DNA of 64,000 bases from Nemophila menziesii. Taxonomy: Eukaryota; Streptophyta; Magnoliopsida; Boraginales; Hydrophyllaceae. Shown here piece after piece: positions 44,301 to 55,970 of the stretch. The notes beneath the pieces were generated by a model. It did no database searches. It had not been told where the DNA came from and saw only the letters and a program-made list of their open reading frames with translations. The stretch covers positions 1-64,000 of the forward strand of contig JARWIR010000240.1 in assembly GCA_029959085.1 (NCBI GenBank), in the 5' to 3' direction. The position numbers were made by a program, and so were the translations under genes. How positions within the stretch are numbered: position 1 is the first letter of the stretch; each line of letters begins with the position of its first letter.

Positions 44301-46464
44301 CATATATCTCTATCTCTCTTCCTCTTCCGCCTCTCTTTGGATTCCTTTCTTTTCATCTTTCTTTCCTTTTGAAAATCGAAGCGCAGAAACTATGAAATAT
44401 ATGTGACAAAAAATTCTGCCGAAGATGAAAAAAAAGTTGAAGAAAAATAAAAGGATGACATTATATATCATTTTTGGTAAGTTATGAAATATTATAATTT
44501 TGATATAGATCTATGTATTTTATATATGTTATATATATTCATAGTTATTATAATCGATATCAATATATAATTTTGTGTATTTTTTAAAATTATATTCTTT
44601 TTTTTTATACGTAAAAAAAATTATACATATGCGAACCCGTACATATTAGATGAACAAATTACAAAATTAAATTATATATATGAGATGAATCCGTGGTCAA
44701 GCCCCATAGTGGTTCGGGTTGGGAGTTGGGTGGGTGGGTGGGGAAAACATGTCATTCCATGTTTTTTTCATTTTTTTTATCTTTATTAAATCAATTTTTT
44801 TTATTATGGACCCAAAGTTATTTAAAATCTTCACTTAAGCTCAACTTTTAAAATTTATCTTATAAAGATTTTATTTATTTGTTTAGTATGAGTATTTATC
44901 TAATAAAATATAAGGACTTAAAGTATAAAAAAAATAAAAAAGCCAGTATCACGACCTATAACACAATTTCGTATAATATAGGGACCTTTAGTGCATTTTC
45001 ATAATATAGGTACATATAGTGCAATTAAGTCGATTTTTTTTCTTGGGGTGTTGCACCCCGAATCTCCTTGTCGTCAAACAAAATATACCCTGTTGAGATG
45101 AACTCACTTTTTAATGTTTTTTTATTTATATTGTTAATCATTTTCTTTATTATGAATTCCCAAAAATCCGACAAAAAATAAACTAATTTTGTATTTTTAT
45201 ATTTTTCCTCTTAGGGTAAAATTTTATATTTTTTGGGTGCGACTTTAAGATTTTTTTGGTTTACTTTGAGGTTATTAACCGACCTATCTGCATCCTTATA
45301 GGTTGAACGTTCTTGGTTATATTATATAAGTAATATGATTAGTATACATAATATACTAGTGTTTATTTACGATATATATGTTTTAATTAGTAATAATATA
45401 TGTTATATGTATTTTACCAATATATTCTTTCTATACTAAGTTTACAAGAAAGGAAGATCACAAATTCACGTGCAATTGTATAAAATGTATCTATACTTAA
45501 TTTTCTTATCGTGTGATAGGTAATGTATTGGAAGGAATTTCATCATTCAATGATAAGATCGTTGACCATAACATTTCAATTAAGTAAGTTTTATTTTCCA
45601 GTATAATATATTCCTATACATTTTGATATAACTTGTCTTACAATATTTTCTCATATATGTCATCTTAATAAAACTTAAATATATTTACTTACCATTTTAC
45701 AATACATACATGATAAAGAATCGATAAATCTGTCATATGACTCCAATGTCCCATTCTATCCCTTTTCACATGCATGCAAATATGGCATAGAAAATATCTC
45801 ATATGATTTTTTATCTTGACTTGTACAAATTTATAATACACCATATATATTCTTTTTTTTTTTACATAAACCAATACTTAGAAACTAAGATCTTTTTAAA
45901 AAATTATTTTAATAGTTCCTCAAATATTATAATTAGACCAATAAGGCTTGTATTGAGATATACAACAATGTCGTGTTATTGGGAAGAGAGATTGTATTGA
46001 CCGGGTGTTTCTTGGCTGCAAACAATGCCGAGGAAATACTAGTGCTGGAAAATAAAACATAATTATGGTATTTATTACAGTCACTTAAAATGGCTTGAAT
46101 CATGCTTTTAACTATTAATTTTGACACATTTTTGTTTATTGTATTTTCTAGTTTTTTAATTTATTAGATTTACATAATTTCTCTAAGTAATTAATAGAAT
46201 ATTTAATTTCATCTAGGCTATTGAAGGGGTTATGGATCTACAGGTAGCTAATAAAAGTGCTACCAAAATGGCAATTGGTGAGGCAAGTACTTCTTAGGCA
46301 GTAGTGGGATCAAGTTATTATGATCTGGTTAACTGGACCATTACCATCTACGAGAAGACTCCTCCTTTTGCTACTCTACCCGAGATAGATGAACTTGGAT
46401 GGGATGGTGAGGTAGACTCAGATACACATTTAATTGTGGATGGAATTTTGTATTTTTTTGTTGA

Positions 46465-46497
<33 letters not shown>

Positions 46498-47274
46498 GTA
46501 AATTTTTTTGATTGAATTTGTTCTCTAACTATGAAGCATTTTACTTTTATCATATGCATTGGATTTTTATAGTTTATTTTGTCATTCATTGCTCTATTTA
46601 GTATAGATGTTTTATCATTAGGTTATTAAATCACATATTTTGGCCTTTATACAACAAACATGTATGATTGGTGAAAGTGTAGTCTATAGTAATTTAGCAA
46701 ACTTCATTGAATAGGAATCTCAAATGAATTGTATACCAAATTTTTACTCTTCATATATAATAGTAAATAATACTATTGTAGATTTATCAATGCATAAATG
46801 CACAACATTCATCAGTGGAATTCTTGTATAAGTTATTGTTTCATTTGCATAAGTGAAAAGCCGCTATGAATTTTTAACTGCTCAACATATGGAGGAAGAT
46901 ACTTTGAAAGGCCTTTCCTATTTAACCTCTATGGTATGCTTGTCATTTTCTATTTTTGTATCTCTTTTTAAATTGACTAATATATAATCAAGATCTACTT
47001 CACTTTCTACTTCTGTATCTACGTGTTCTTCAATCATTTTTTTGTTGTATCGGTAAATCGAGATAGAGGAAACACACCTCCCTTAGAGAACATGTGCTTA
47101 GGGTAACATATGATAATGGAATTAATCATCAAATAGAATTGTTCAAGAAGGAAAGATTGTTAGGTATAGTTAAACTAAATAACAATTCAAAGATAGAAAA
47201 TCCAAATAGTGAAGTAATGGAGCTGTTGTCTTTGTGAACAAAGAATTGTGAAATTTTTTTGGCCATCAAATTGA
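44301..47274. other. Spacer DNA, AT-rich, unassigned
   Basis: Mostly simple AT-rich sequence. It holds two copies of a CATAATATAGGGACCT-like motif near 44975-45022 (related to a tandem array in Helitron A), an (ATT)n tract, and an open frame at 46304-46501 whose N-terminal 50 residues (SSYYDLVNWTITIYEKTPPF) look protein-like but match nothing I know. A short peptide frame near 46890 (HMEEDTLKGLSYLTSM) and one near 47060-47235 are likewise unrecognised. These may be pieces of a decayed gene. Confidence 0.4.
46468..46497. repeat. (ATT)n microsatellite
   Basis: About ten uninterrupted TTA/ATT units at the end of an open frame; they give an artificial poly-leucine or poly-isoleucine in translation. 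Confidence 0.9.
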
Positions 47275-48031
47275 ATTATGATGTAATAAATTCAAGTGTT
47301 ATACCTTCTCAAACCTATTAGTGTTGTACAACTAATGTGTATTCATCTACTTTTCCACAAAATCTAAGAATATGTTGAACTTAATAAGTTTATTAATAAT
47401 ATTCTACAAGGATATTTTGAGAATCCTCATATCTCCGTCTCAACTATTAGATGACAAACCAAGGCAGTAGCATATTGGAAGGATGAAGGAGAAGTTGAAG
47501 ATTTTGTTTATGCTGGATTAGAATTTTACTTTTTCATTAACTTATAGTCCTTTCTTTTTCTTTATTATCTAGTAAAGGTTTGACGATATTTGATTTGTTT
47601 TGACCTATAAGGAGTGTGTGTTTGGTGAACCATAATATTTTGAATTAATGTTCTAGTTTCTAATGTATTTTCCATGAATGAAACATGTACTATTTAGAAA
47701 AAACAATTTTTTTAATAAAACACATAAATATTATAACGAAAATAAGAGTTTACCATCAAAATTAACCAATGTATATTGTCACCGAATTATTCCTAAACAA
47801 TCTAGCTAAATTAGGTGGAGAATTAAACACCAAGTTGACAAACCACAATCCACCAAGGTATGTTTTGGCTACAAATTTATAGCCATATTCTATCTCTTAG
47901 GTACAAAGGAGAAAATAATATCCTATTCACCAACCAGACTTAATATTTAAAATATGTAATAATTATTTGGAACTCATCTACAATATTAATAAAAAAATCA
48001 GAGTAAACTATATCAAATAAGGATGCAATCC
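47275..48031. other. Right-arm inner segment, no gene seen
   Basis: Reverse complement of 26902-27673. It is AT-rich with stops in all frames and no recognised domain. Confidence 0.5.
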
Positions 48032-49590
48032 TAGTGTCACCTAGGGTGTGATAAAATAATAGATAAAATAAGTGCAAAAATAAACACCCTAGGTTGAGCA
48101 CGGTTCTGCAAGTATACAGGACGTACTGATAAATAAGATTCGTTCCTCAGAGACTACGAATGTTAGAGAGAACTTATGCAAATTATCAAGTGCAAATATG
48201 AAAGCTAGAATTAATAATACGCAAGGAAATAAAGAAAAGGATATTTTATTTGATTTTGTAAATAGAAAATTAAACTAATAAACTAAAGACAGAAAAGTAA
48301 ATAAAGAGAAGAAGATAGTATGAGAGTTTAGCTCGATAATTTAGCAAGTAATCCCCACTAGCCTTTTTTATTCTAAACATGTAAGGGTGAATCATGTAGT
48401 ATTGCAATAATTTGGTTTCTAAATTCCTACCTACACTCGGAGAACGAATAGGTAGGCTACGGAACAACCAAGAGGTGACCTTAAATAGGGTTATCCTACG
48501 CCACTAGGTTCCTAAGCAGATCTTTCCTTCAATTGGTGATATGGTGATTAAAACAAACCCTAATGATTATCTAGTTAGGCTGGTGTTGTCAGGACCAAAT
48601 CCTTATTCTAGACGTTATGTGGTGTTTAAATAGTTAAACACCCCTTCCGGGCGAACATGTAAATACTATTAAGGTAATCCTATACGTAGGTCTCCACAAG
48701 GAAAACAGACAATAAATCAAAGCACGTAAACAGAGAATGAAACATGAATTCAAATTAAATACGATGGTATCCCAAATTAGATAGATTTAAAACAAGAACT
48801 AGGGTTCATACATATATGCTAAATCTCAAGCTAAAAATTTTTGTTTTATACTAAAGAAAGAAAAGAAAATAATTACAAATTCGAAGGTCGTAGAAGACAT
48901 GATATGGTGTTCAGCTCCTTCCAAACTTCTCTTCTTATGTTGTAAGCTTCCTCTTGGCTTAAGGTTTGCCAAAGATGTGTTTATTCTGATTAAAGGGTGT
49001 ACTTATAGGGTATAGGAAACCCTAAAACGTTTTCTTAGAGTGGAAGACAAGTAACTTGGACTCTAGGCCAACTCAAATTCATAACCCTTAAATATAGAAA
49101 AGGTAAGATTATGGCGCTGTTTTGTTTTGTCCGTAACTCCTTCAATACTTATCCATTTGATGCGTTCCAATAGTTGAAACTGGTCGTCTCGGAAAGCTAT
49201 ATAACTTTGATTCAGACCATTCTTCCAAATTCCTAGCCAATCTTGAGTTATGATCACTTCTATCGTCGTAGGTGCTGGAATTCAGATTTATTTGACAACT
49301 TTATCTTTTTCTTTTTCATATTTCTTTCATTTATCTACAATTTTCATGTTTATCTTCTTTCCCTTATCTCTTAGAATTAACTTGGCATCTAATTAATTAC
49401 CATATATCTTTAGAGCTTTACAATTAACAAACAATTAAACCCAATATGCTCTAAACATAATAAATAATTAAATCAAGACACGAAATAGGACAGTGTACTA
49501 AATCATGAGCAAATCGACCTATATCTTAATAAATACACCTAAAATGATGTCTCCAAGCTAGATTAAATCATCACAAATAGGGAGACATCA
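48032..49590 (-). repeat. Intact solo LTR of an Athila-like element
   Basis: The 1559-base inverted counterpart of the LTR that E2 splits in the left arm. Minus strand TGATGTCTCCC at 49590 to GGTGACACTA at 48032. Flanked on the minus strand by GGAAT and GGATT, a near-perfect 5-base duplication. The uninterrupted GCTTA near 48946 marks the E2 site. Confidence 0.9.
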
Positions 49591-50966
49591 ATTCCTAATC
49601 TTTATATATTTTGCTTCAACTATTGCTTGTAACAAAAATTCCATGTTTGTCTTCTGATTATGTTGCCCTTTACATCTATAACAATACAAACAACACTACC
49701 CTTTTAGGTACCGTCATATATGATTCATCTATATTTACTTTGAGTATCATTCTCAAGTTATTGATTATTTTCCTTGTATTATTTATAATTATATCATAAT
49801 TATCTTTAAGGTCAGTTACAAGTTCAACTTTTTGATCTGTAACCTCACATGCATCCTTATTTGAAGTAAAAAATTCATCATATACTGCTTTATCTCTCAG
49901 AGTAGATTGTATAGTTCGAATTATTTATTTTTATACAAGAATTCATGTCTAATCTTTCAAATCTGCCAAGCCAATATGACGTTTTTCTCTTTAATGCCTA
50001 GTAAACCATTACAACCCTTCCTAAATATTTTTTAAAAATTTGGGTGGAGATTTATGTCATCATATTGACCAAAATAAATTTGGTTGCTTGAAAAATTATG
50101 GAATACTTGATATATTTTAATCTTTTCTTTATCCCTTACTATTTGATCATTATATGTAATATTTTTCCAGTTGTTAAGGTACCATCTATAACATGTACCC
50201 AATATGGTATATCCACATTGCATATGTGGTATGCTGATCTTGATCACACTAGTTTCAATTTCATGGTTAAAATTGTTATATGTTATATCATTATTTCATA
50301 TCATAAAATTATTAATATAAAGATCTTTTACAACTTCAGTTTGAGTATTACAATACTTGTTTATCTTATCTACTCCTGGAATCCAAGAGTACACATACTT
50401 TTCAAAATTGAAAACTTAAATGATCTTATACCTCACTTTCATTGATGAACTTACATATTTTATGTATTTCACACAAACTCTTTTGTACTAGTAGTCATTC
50501 CGGTTAAATTCTATGAATTATTTATACCTCTCTTTTATACTTATATGTAAGACCACATCAATTGTGGGTGTGGTTTGTTAATAAGATTCCCAATATTACC
50601 TGCCATAGATTTTATGTTTGATTTATAATAGCCGGATGTGACTCGTTAAGGATTTTGTTGGGTTATTATTGAATAGGTTTATGTTTTTTCCTACATTCCT
50701 TCATATGCAACATATTTTGCAGCCATTGTATCTTGCTTCATAAATAAACTTCTAAGCCTCAAAAGGGTCCCTCTATCTCTCTCTGTCCATATATATATAC
50801 TAGAAATACCCCGTACCTGAAAGTACTTGGGTTAAATTGAATTTACAGAATTGTAATAGATTGTTCAAAATTCATTATTTAATTATATATAAAAGAAGTG
50901 CAAATAATTCTATTTCTTGTAAAAATCAGTTTAATAACTAATAAAATGTATCAATACACATAATCA

Positions 50967-51034
<68 letters not shown>
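49591..51034. other. Right-arm middle segment with (TA)n tract
   Basis: Counterpart of about 15104-16485. An open frame at 50032-50247 (minus) repeats the unrecognised peptide read in the left arm at 15830-16120. The TA tract at 50973-51034 ends at the Helitron A insertion. Confidence 0.6.
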
Positions 51035-51037
<3 letters not shown>

Positions 51038-51636
51038 ATATAATATTGGAGAAGGGCCAACGGCCCGAAATGTCTTCTGTTTTTCTCCACAATTTATAGC
51101 CTTCAGATTAAATTTCAATCATTTTCGGCCTTTAGATCAATTTCAATTAATGGTCCAGATTATCTAAATTCAACCCACGGTTTAAAATGTCTTGATGTCT
51201 CCTTTATATTTTTCAGCCCTTGGATTTTAAAAAAAAAAAAAAAAAAAAATCACTTCACCTCATCTTCACCCCTTCGTCGATCACTTCACAAGCCGCTCCT
51301 CCACAATTCCCAAACCGCATCAAAGACGAAGATCCCACCAAGCCGCTCCTCCACAATCCCAAACCGCCGCCACGACCATCCTCCACCATCATCAAAGGAA
51401 ACACAGTAGCCAATCTCTGAATCGAAGAACCCTGATAGCCAAACCGCCGCCACGACCATACTCCACCATATGCAGTATATCAAAGGTATGATTTAATCCG
51501 TACAGCTTTTTTCCTCTGCTCTCTCCTTCTCCATCAATTCCCTTTTAAAAAATATAATAGAGCAGGAACCGATGATGGAGCAGGAACCATAGTCCTTGCT
51601 GCTGCGAACCGTAGTCTTTGCTGCTGCGAAGCAACG

Positions 51637-51761
51637 AACTTGGTGAAAGGAGACGACGCCGTCTATGACGAGATGCAGAAGTCTGAAGCTGACCGTAAAC
51701 CTCTGCCAGTTGACGAAGACCTTCTTGGGATGGGTCAATTTTATTGTTTACATTGCGAGAG
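51637..51761 (+). pseudogene. Captured ZNF593/Bud20-type zinc-finger exon
   Basis: Encodes LVKGDDAVYDEMQKSEADRK, then PLPVDEDLLGMGQFYCLHCE, ending at a GT donor. This is the conserved segment leading into the C2H2 finger of the ZNF593/Bud20 family, which acts in pre-60S ribosome export. Only the first two cysteines of the finger are included. The frame is open within the exon. No promoter or other exons are seen. Identification is from remembered family sequence. Confidence 0.78.
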
Positions 51762-52226
51762 TAACTCTTCTTTTCTCAATTTTTCTTAAGTTATTTTCAA
51801 TTTCTTTCTTATTTTGTAAATATATTGATTTTTCAATTAAGGCTTAAGGAATCAAACAATATCAAAACACATGAGCTTGGTTTTGACTATCAGCTTTGGT
51901 CTCACTGTAATCACCTGCCTCCCTACTCGGTACCTTTTTTTTTTATATATATACATATATAAACGTATACTCTAATAATACGCAGCAACACATTTCATAA
52001 TGTTAATATGGAATTGAGTGATAATAATAGTAGAAGCTGGATAAAATGTATATACTAGCTATGTATTGCAAATTATAATGTTAATATGAGAATCAGTGAT
52101 TAAGGCCTTTTATCTGGCAAATTGAAGATATGCAATTGATGTAAATGTAAAAACCTTTTCCACTGATATATTTTGAATATTCTCTCAATATATATTCTCA
52201 AAACTGAGCGTATAAATACTACCGAT

Positions 52227-52566
52227 ATGCAGAAAGAGTTTGCTCAGGAAGTACATATCATGAGATATTTCCGGACTCAATTCTCGCTATTGTGTTTGTT
52301 TCAAATAATTATTTTATATGATTATATAAATTTGGTATTTACAGAAAAGTTAGACATAAAAAAGTGGTGCAATTCATTGGCACATGCACTAAACGTCCAT
52401 ACTTATGCATATGACAGGTCATCTTCAAATGTTAATCATTATGGTATAGTATTTAAATTCTTTTGTTTGATTGATGTTTTAATTTTATACAGAATATATG
52501 AGTGGAGGAAGTGTATATGACTATTTACACAAACAAAGGCCATCAACAACAAAATCCCAAATTAAG
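52227..52566 (+). pseudogene. Captured Raf-like STY protein kinase exons
   Basis: Three exon-like pieces with intron-like gaps: KEFAQEVHIM (52227-52264), KVRHKKVVQFIGTCTKRP (about 52345-52399) and EYMSGGSVYDYLHKQRP (52493-52566). Order and motifs match the N-lobe of plant STY-type Raf-like kinases (STY8/17/46 group), from the alpha-C helix through the hinge. The piece between the second and third exons, which should complete the hinge strand, is eroded. No catalytic loop is present, so it cannot be an active kinase. Confidence 0.82.
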
Positions 52567-52770
52567 GTAAAATATTAATTTTTACTATTAAAGCCATAGC
52601 TGTTCATTATCTGGCCAACGATAGAAGAAGTCAAGGTTATTTTTTCTAATTAATCTATTAATTTTGTTTAACACGAATCCAGTGGCCTATTTATGAACAT
52701 ATTAGAATTGATATTGACACACACATTCTGTCGGAACAAAAACCAAAAAGAAATCTCTTCACTTTCAGGT

Positions 52771-53550
52771 CTCACCTTCTGCCTCTCCGGGACCACCATC
52801 ATCAACCGGACCTTCCGACCAATCCGCTCTCCTGCAAAAGAAAATCGCCGGAAACACTCACCTTCCCATCAAGCCGCTGCCGCCACTTACACAAGTTATA
52901 CAGGTTGTTCGATAATTTATTATCACTCTCATATTTAATGTTGTCGCGTTCTCTCATATTTTGGTTTTCACAGGTTAAGAATCAAAAGTTAATTGTGCCT
53001 AATTGCACGAAATTCATGGGAAAGAACCAAACAATTTAGGTGAGGAAGCTTTTCTTATCAAATGAATGGTGTCATATGTATTGTTTTTATATCCTATAAA
53101 AGTACATTCAAATTATGGTTAGTAACATTTGATAACAGGTGCCTAGACAAAGCAACAATACCTCGCAAACAGTGACACAAGTCGAAGAAGTTAAGGTTCG
53201 AATTCCATCTTGATTTCTTATTTAATTTCATTTAAATCTTATTTTAATAGTTGATTTTGTTGTTTTTCCGTAAATTTTGCTTACTTAACAGTTGGAAGAG
53301 ATGGTCCATAAATCTGAACTTCAAATTTCTGTTGATGTTGTTTAAATGATTGTTGATAAGGTAATAATTATTTTACACCTTTTACTGTAGTATTGTATTT
53401 TGGTGGTCATATTATTATACATACTAATAGTCTTATTTGAGTTTTGCAGACCTTTAATGATGTTGAATCAAAGCTTGCTAAAGAGGAGAAGAATCGAAGC
53501 TATTCTGATTGTGAAGCCAAGGGAAGAAAGGTTTCTGTGGTGAATAATTG
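52771..53550 (+). pseudogene. Captured exon-like pieces of unknown origin
   Basis: Several stretches look like exons between intron-like AT-rich DNA. At 52771-52918 a proline-rich frame (ASPGPPSSTGPSDQSALLQK) is bounded by CAG and GT. At about 53145-53197 there is SNNTSQTVTQVEEVK, at 53291-53340 LEEMVHKSELQISVDV, and at 53450-53550 TFNDVESKLAKEEKNRS. I do not recognise the protein or know whether they come from one gene. A further piece near 53800-53870 reads YGADRKELRTSLHEAKLD. Confidence 0.45.
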
Positions 53551-54189
53551 AAGCATTCAGTGTGTTGTAACTAATATGTCTTTCAACCGTTAGATAAAAT
53601 GCCATTTCCAAATAGTAACTTCATATCTGTTTTTTTAATAAATCTATATATATACTGATTGAATTTGGTATTATGATGAAATTTTATGGGGATTTTTTAT
53701 GTTAAAGGACTAGGAAATAAGGCATGTAGAATTTTCATTAAAAAATTTAATTAATCTATCAGTTCACTGATTTGGTTTTTATGGATAATTTGCAGATATG
53801 GAGCTGATAGAAAGGAGCTTAGAACTTCCCTTCATGAGGCAAAACTTGATAAAGAGTTGACAATTGGAGGTAACGGAAAAAAAGTAATAAGAAAAGTTGC
53901 ATCACAGTTGTGATGTATCACTTAGTTTCTTGAGAATGCTTTATGAGTTTATGTTACTATATTTGTATTGATAAATGAAGAGGTTAAATTGTTCATCATT
54001 TCATACAACAATACATGACATGTAAAGCTGTTTCCAGCTTGATTTCACCTCTCTCCAGTGGTGAAATCATCTAAAAAACTGTCGGAAAGGAGTTGTCATC
54101 GATTCTGGTTTAGGGAATGAGATTTGTGAATTGTGGTTTGGCTCATGTTTCACATTGATTTAGCAACCATGATGATATATTATTTTTTG

Positions 54190-54415
54190 CATAATATAGG
54201 GTCCTATAGTGCAAATTTCTGCATGTTTCAGTGACATACAGTACAATTTTTGCATAATATAGGGACCTGCCGTGCAATTTGCGTAATATAGGCACCTACA
54301 GTGCAATTTTGCATAATATAGGGAGATACATTAGAATTTTGCATAATATAAGGACCTGCAGTGCAATTTTGCATAATAATGCAGTTTTTGCATAATATAG
54401 GGACCTGCAGTACAT
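54190..54415. repeat. About 30-base tandem repeat in Helitron A
   Basis: Six to seven imperfect copies of a unit close to GCATAATATAGGGACCTGCA plus GTGCAATTTT. Degenerate single copies occur outside the Helitron near 44975-45022. Confidence 0.8.
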
Positions 54416-54444
54416 GTTTATGAAATCATATGCATAAGCAACAG

Positions 54445-54617
54445 ATGGATCAAACTTTGAAATTAAAGAGAGTTCAATTGTGTGGCATTTTCAAGATGCT
54501 GACTCAGCTTTTGGTTATTCACAAGCTAAAGAAATGTTAGATCATCTGGAAAGTGTTTTAGCTAATGAACCTCTTGCTGATAAAGCTGGACAATTTATAG
54601 TTGAAGTCAAACCTCAG
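54445..54617 (+). pseudogene. Captured class II trehalose-6-phosphate synthase exon
   Basis: An open exon after a CAG acceptor and before a GT donor encodes SSIVWHFQDADSAFGYSQAK, then EMLDHLESVLANEPLADK and FIVEVKPQ. This is highly characteristic of the phosphatase-like C-terminal domain of plant class II TPS proteins (TPS5-11 type). The DGSNFEIKE start of the exon also fits. It is a single exon without neighbours, so a captured fragment with no expected activity. Confidence 0.88.
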
Positions 54618-54688
54618 GTTCGACTTTTTCTTTCAATTAGTTACAATTATTTATTATATTTATTAATTTATGTTTGATTGATTTTAGG

Positions 54689-54894
54689 CTGCAATTGTTT
54701 TTTATATTTGGTATATTGTTAAAAAAAACTCTACTTAGAACGCATCCTCTGAAAAGCTGCTACCCATAAAGTAATTCTTGGATTAGTTTAAAATATATAA
54801 TCCAAGAATTACTTTATGGGTAGCAGCTTTTCAGAGGATGCGTTCTAAGTAGAGTTTTTTTTAACAATATACCAAATATAAAAAACAATTGCAG
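54689..54894. repeat. Near-perfect fold-back, 97-base arms
   Basis: 54689-54785 and 54798-54894 are reverse complements (from CTGCAATTG to CTTGGATTA and back) around a 12-base centre. I found no mismatch by eye. It lies just after the TPS exon. It could be a small fold-back or MITE-like insertion, or a very recent local inverted duplication. Confidence 0.92.
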
Positions 54895-55167
54895 AAATAC
54901 CAAAAAAAAAACAAATTGCACAATTATACCAAATCGGCACATGGATTGCCGATTCCTAAGTGAATTGGCATCCAAGTTGCCGAATCACTTTTTTATTTAT
55001 TTTTAATTGTTATTTAGTTTTGATTAATAATTTTTATATATATATATAATTAGTAATTAGTAATATATTAGTTTAAAATCACGAGTTGGGAATATTTGTC
55101 CCTTTTGTGTAATTACAGGGGGTATTTGGTATTTTACCCTTAAATTTACTGAATTTATTATTTTCAG

Positions 55168-55515
55168 TCCCTAACAAATATGATTTATGATCAGATTACA
55201 AAACAAAGAACATCATTAAATAGTGCATTAGGACTTGAAGTTCAATTACATGTGACAGAAGCTGTTTGTCCTGCTTTAAGTGAACCATTTTAAGTGAACC
55301 AGGTTTACGTGCTCTTTTGCGATTTTTAACTGGGTTATATGTCTGTTTAAACAGAGGAGATATTAAGCTGGTAAGTTTTTTTATTTGCATTTCACTCCCT
55401 GTTTCTTAATTAATTAATAAAACCGATTAAATTATCAAAAAAGAATTCTACTGAAGCAGCAGGATGATATTTAGTCTCCATGGTTATAGATCACATATTT
55501 CTTTCTATAAAAGAT
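55168..55515 (+). pseudogene. Captured VPS13-like (chorein/PH) gene fragment
   Basis: Exon-like 55168-55370 reads TSLNSALGLEVQLHVTEAVC, then PALSEP, and after a short duplicated piece with a stop, EPGLRALLRFLTGLYVCLNR. The second piece at 55446-55515 reads NSTEAAG, a stop, YLVSMVIDHIFLSIKD. The sequence and its order fit a large plant VPS13-like protein of the lipid-transfer family, as far as I recall it; the exact member is uncertain. A duplicated GTGAACCA motif and stops show decay. Confidence 0.6.
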
Positions 55516-55800
55516 GTTGGTTAGTCAAACCTTCTTTAACTTCTGTTTTTTCAATATTATCTTTGAGTAAAATACAATATATCCCCGGTAATTTGACGAA
55601 AGGTAAAAAAAAAAACCCTATGGTTTATAAACTTGAATATATATTTATATACAGGAAATTGCTATGATGAGGTATATTAATAATATCCATTTGAACTCAT
55701 CTTTTCATTTTGAATATATATACAGGAAATTTACTAATGTTGTAATAAAAAAAACCCTATCATTTTTAAAGTAATAATTATAAGTTGAATATATATACAG

Positions 55801-55970
55801 GAAATTGCTATGCTGTGCCGTTTAAGACATTCAAACATTGTGCAGTATTATGGGTGTGAAATGGTCAGCCTTTACTCTAAATGCAACTTTTATTACGTTT
55901 CTTATATTTATTTAATTTTGGTTAGATGTGTAAATATTTTTTTGATCAGGTTGGTGATAAACTATATAGG
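55801..55970 (+). pseudogene. Captured MAPKKK (YODA/MAPKKK3-type) fragment
   Basis: EIAMLCRLRHSNIVQYYGCE follows a CAG acceptor at 55800. After a short intron-like gap, a second piece from 55950 reads VGDKLYRRE. EI..L..LRH.NIVQYYG and the following DKLY are characteristic of the YODA/MAPKKK3/5 kinase N-lobe. Only two short exon pieces are present. Confidence 0.75.

Noticed and set aside
54445..54617. Functional trehalose-phosphate synthase gene
   Set aside because: Only one exon is present, inside a Helitron, with unrelated gene pieces on either side.
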